From Allopusillimonas sp008369125 (GTDB lineage: Bacteria; Pseudomonadota; Gammaproteobacteria; Burkholderiales; Burkholderiaceae_B): DNA of 64,000 nucleotides. The DNA is taken from contig NZ_VOAY01000001.1 of NCBI RefSeq assembly GCF_008369125.1, forward strand, positions 1,612,001 through 1,676,000. Direction: 5' to 3'. Every line of letters starts with the position of its first letter. Position 1 is the first letter of the stretch. The position numbers and the translations under genes are program-made. The notes beneath the pieces were generated by a model. It worked only from the letters and a program-made list of their open reading frames with translations, made no database searches and was not told the DNA's origin. Of the stretch, positions 62,198-64,000 are shown one piece after another.

Positions 62198-62467
62198 TTA
62201 TTCGTGTTCGCCGAACTTGCCGTCAAACAAGGCCTTGATGTCTCGCAGAGCCTGTTCAGCATCTTCGCCGGTTGCATCAACTTTGACGGTGACACCCATG
62301 CCAGCTGCAAGCATCATGACACCCATGATGCTTTTTGCATTGACCCGCTGCGCTCCCCGAGCAATAAACACTTCACTGGAAAATTTGCTGGCAAGCTGAG
62401 TAAGTTTGGCTGCTGCCCGGGCATGCAGACCCAGCTTATTGCTGATTACGATATCGATGGTAGGCAT
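62198..62467 (-). CDS. ptsH: phosphocarrier protein HPr
   Basis: An 89-residue HPr. The phospho-accepting residue is H15 (KLGLHARAAAKL), and S46 in NAKSIMGVMML is the position phosphorylated by HPr kinase in proteobacteria that carry hprK. The C-terminal helix is DAEQALRDIKALFDGKFGE. It lies between the EIIA gene (38 bases upstream) and ptsI. Confidence 0.95.
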   Translation of the reverse strand: MPTIDIVISNKLGLHARAAAKLTQLASKFSSEVFIARGAQRVNAKSIMGVMMLAAGMGVTVKVDATGEDAEQALRDIKALFDGKFGEHE

Positions 62468-62505
62468 AAAAACTTATTATGTTTAATTAGCAGAACCTGC
62501 AAGCG

Positions 62506-62934
62506 TTAACTGTCGCACCCAGTGCCGAAGTGGGAGATCTCCATGCACTCTGCATCGACAATACCCCGGAGCGCACCTTGGCGCACACTTTCGCTTAGTT
62601 TATCTGGTTTTTCTTGCTGTTCGGTCAATGCTTTGAGAACCATGCACAAATTGCTGCCGGTAATTAGATGCGCGACCATGCCATCGCCAGCAACGAGGCG
62701 GATGGCCCGTTTGGCAATATTAAACGGCGTCGCACCATAAATATCGCAAAGCAGCAGCATGGGTTCGTTTTCTTGGCGTAGCAGGCGCGCGAGCCGAGTT
62801 ACCTCTGCTTCGGGGTCGGCATCAGGCGCTACGTCAAACACATCAAGGCTGGCCTTGTGGCCCAGCACATGCTCGGCACATGAGGCGAACGCAGAGCCCA
62901 ACGGCTCATGCATGACAAGAACTATACGAGCCAT
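62506..62934 (-). CDS. PTS mannose-type EIIA domain protein
   Basis: A 142-residue EIIA of the mannose/fructose type. The phospho-histidine is H9 (VLVMHEPLGSAF); LLLCDIYGATPFNIAKRA is the family DxxGxSP-like loop. It takes phosphate from HPr but has no partner EIIB/C here, as in many betaproteobacteria, where it is thought to be regulatory. Its ATG follows the gshB stop codon without a spacer base. Confidence 0.88.
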   Translation of the reverse strand: MARIVLVMHEPLGSAFASCAEHVLGHKASLDVFDVAPDADPEAEVTRLARLLRQENEPMLLLCDIYGATPFNIAKRAIRLVAGDGMVAHLITGSNLCMVLKALTEQQEKPDKLSESVRQGALRGIVDAECMEISHFGTGCDS

Positions 62935-63894
62935 TCAAATACCCACAGCCTTTTCGAGTGCCGTGACAAAACAGCCTGCCACATCAAAGCCGGTTTGCTC
63001 GGTAATCTCGACAAAACATGTTGGGCTCGTGACATTGATTTCGGTAATGTAGTCACCGATGACATCAAGCCCAACCAGAATCAGACCACGCTCGGCGAGC
63101 GTGGGTCCAATGGCATGTGCAATTTCAAGGTCGCGCGCTGTCAGTGGCTGAGCCACGCCGCGCCCGCCTGCTGCAAGGTTGCCGCGGGTTTCACCCGCCA
63201 GCGGAATACGCGCCAGCGAATACGGCACAGGTTCGCCGCCAATAATCAGAATACGCTTGTCGCCGTTAGCGATTTCAGGAATATAACGCTGGGCCATGAT
63301 GGTCCGGCTGCCATCAACCGTAAGCGTTTCGAGTATTGCACCAAGATTGGGTTCGATATGCTGCAGCCTGAAAATACCCGTGCCACCCATGCCGTCAAGC
63401 GGCTTTACGATGACATCGCGATGACTGTCATGGAATGCGCGCAGCCGCTTCATGTTGCGCGTTACGAGCGTAGGCGTTGTAAATTGGGCAAACTCGGTAA
63501 TAGCGAGTTTTTCAGGATGGTTGCGTATACTCGCCCCTGAGTTGAACACCCGGGCGCCCTGTGCCTCTGCATACTCGAGCATATGCGTTGTATACACATA
63601 CTCCATATCAAAGGGAGGATCTTTGCGCATGATGATCGCATCAAACTCAGCAAGCGCCACGTCATCGGCCGCTGCAACGTCGCGCCACCAGGCGTGAGCA
63701 TGCAGGTCGGCGCCGTCGACAAGCTCAATACGTGTCGCCACGCATTTGACAGTGCCCTGGTCTATGAAAAGGTCGTCTTGCAACGTTACGCTTAGCGAGT
63801 GACCCCGCGCAACGAGCGCATGCATCATCGCTACTGACGAGTCTTTATACGCTTTCAGACCTGGCAATGGATCAATAACAAAAAGTACGTGCAT
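62935..63894 (-). CDS. gshB: glutathione synthetase
   Basis: A 319-residue ATP-grasp ligase joining gamma-glutamylcysteine and glycine. N-terminal VLFVIDPLPGLKAYKDSSVAMM (key part FVIDPLPGLKAYKD), ATP-grasp motifs IMRKDPPFDMEYVYTTH, VKPLDGMGGTGIFRL and the metal site EINVTSPTCFVEI are all present. Start at 63894 is the family start; the frame stays open for 17 codons upstream through a hairpin. It leads the gshB-EIIA-ptsH-ptsI transcription unit, perhaps with gshA. Confidence 0.94.
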   Translation of the reverse strand: MHVLFVIDPLPGLKAYKDSSVAMMHALVARGHSLSVTLQDDLFIDQGTVKCVATRIELVDGADLHAHAWWRDVAAADDVALAEFDAIIMRKDPPFDMEYVYTTHMLEYAEAQGARVFNSGASIRNHPEKLAITEFAQFTTPTLVTRNMKRLRAFHDSHRDVIVKPLDGMGGTGIFRLQHIEPNLGAILETLTVDGSRTIMAQRYIPEIANGDKRILIIGGEPVPYSLARIPLAGETRGNLAAGGRGVAQPLTARDLEIAHAIGPTLAERGLILVGLDVIGDYITEINVTSPTCFVEITEQTGFDVAGCFVTALEKAVGI

Positions 63895-63958
63895 ACGCCA
63901 CCTGCGTGCGCTGCGGGCCCCCGGTAAACCGGGCGCCCCAGTCATAATGTGCTGAAAC

Positions 63959-64000
63959 TCAGGAGGCTGAATCGCCCGATTTACCGGCTACCGCTTTCTT
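63959..64000 (-). CDS. partial 3' end of a gene upstream of gshB, probably gshA
   Basis: Thirteen codons and a TGA run in from the right edge: a Lys/Ala/Ser-rich C-terminus (KKAVAGKSGDSAS). The position directly upstream of gshB on the same strand fits glutamate-cysteine ligase, as in relatives, but so short a tail cannot identify it. Confidence 0.35.
   Translation of the reverse strand, partial: KKAVAGKSGDSAS

Overview
The window reads as chromosome of a betaproteobacterium, most likely Burkholderiales and probably Alcaligenaceae. The grounds are a Bug-type periplasmic receptor with TctB/TctA partners, the block gshB - mannose-type EIIA - HPr - enzyme I facing glnK-amtB, ubiK, a comM homologue, and the rpmI-rplT-pheS-pheT-ihfA-merR ribosomal/aminoacylation operon. 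This is inference from gene content; no rRNA or tRNA gene was found that could fix the taxon.

Layout. 0.2-4.7 kb: an NDP-forming acyl-CoA synthetase, a flavin reductase and an acyltransferase. 4.7-16.5 kb: a catabolic island made of two divergent operons. Leftward run a permease, an amidohydrolase and a GntR/UTRA regulator; rightward run an IlvD/Edd dehydratase, an enolase-superfamily dehydratase, a DapA-family lyase, a tripartite tricarboxylate transporter (receptor, TctB, TctA), a GntR/FCD regulator and a D-2-hydroxyacid dehydrogenase. The gap between them holds two different perfect palindromes, one fitting each regulator class, so I read it as a sugar-acid or lactone utilisation system with double control. 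16.5-23.7 kb: a decayed XRE gene, a BetT-type carrier, a degenerate tandem repeat, a cold-shock gene, a flavin reductase, narK behind an FNR-like site, and a fatty-acid-hydroxylase family membrane protein.

24.0-29.1 kb is the least ordinary part: one strand carries five small exported proteins of two unrecognised, duplicated families (a Gly/Ser-rich family ending in a GAIGF..GW motif, and a four-cysteine family) plus an orphan transposase-OrfA-like HTH protein, faced by an AraC/GyrI-type regulator. A perfect CRP-type palindrome lies inside the cluster. 29.4-32.2 kb: a LuxR-type regulator whose receiver domain lacks its acidic residues, and an AraC regulator divergent from an SBF-family transporter.

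32.2-38.6 kb: a complete suf operon (sufR-B-C-D-S-U-T) with a 27-bp operator over its promoter. 38.9-44.3 kb: a sauRSTU-like sulfoacetate module. 44.4-49.4 kb: an Atm1-like ABC exporter, an ECF sigma/anti-sigma pair with a Pro/Ala/Thr-rich linker, and a DUF455 protein. 49.5-56.3 kb: merR, ihfA, pheT, pheS, rplT, rpmI, with comM where infC is usually found. 56.6-64 kb: ubiK, two paralogous lipoproteins, a sigma-54-driven glnK-amtB operon, and the ptsI-ptsH-EIIA-gshB block meeting amtB tail to tail, with a probable gshA end at the window edge.
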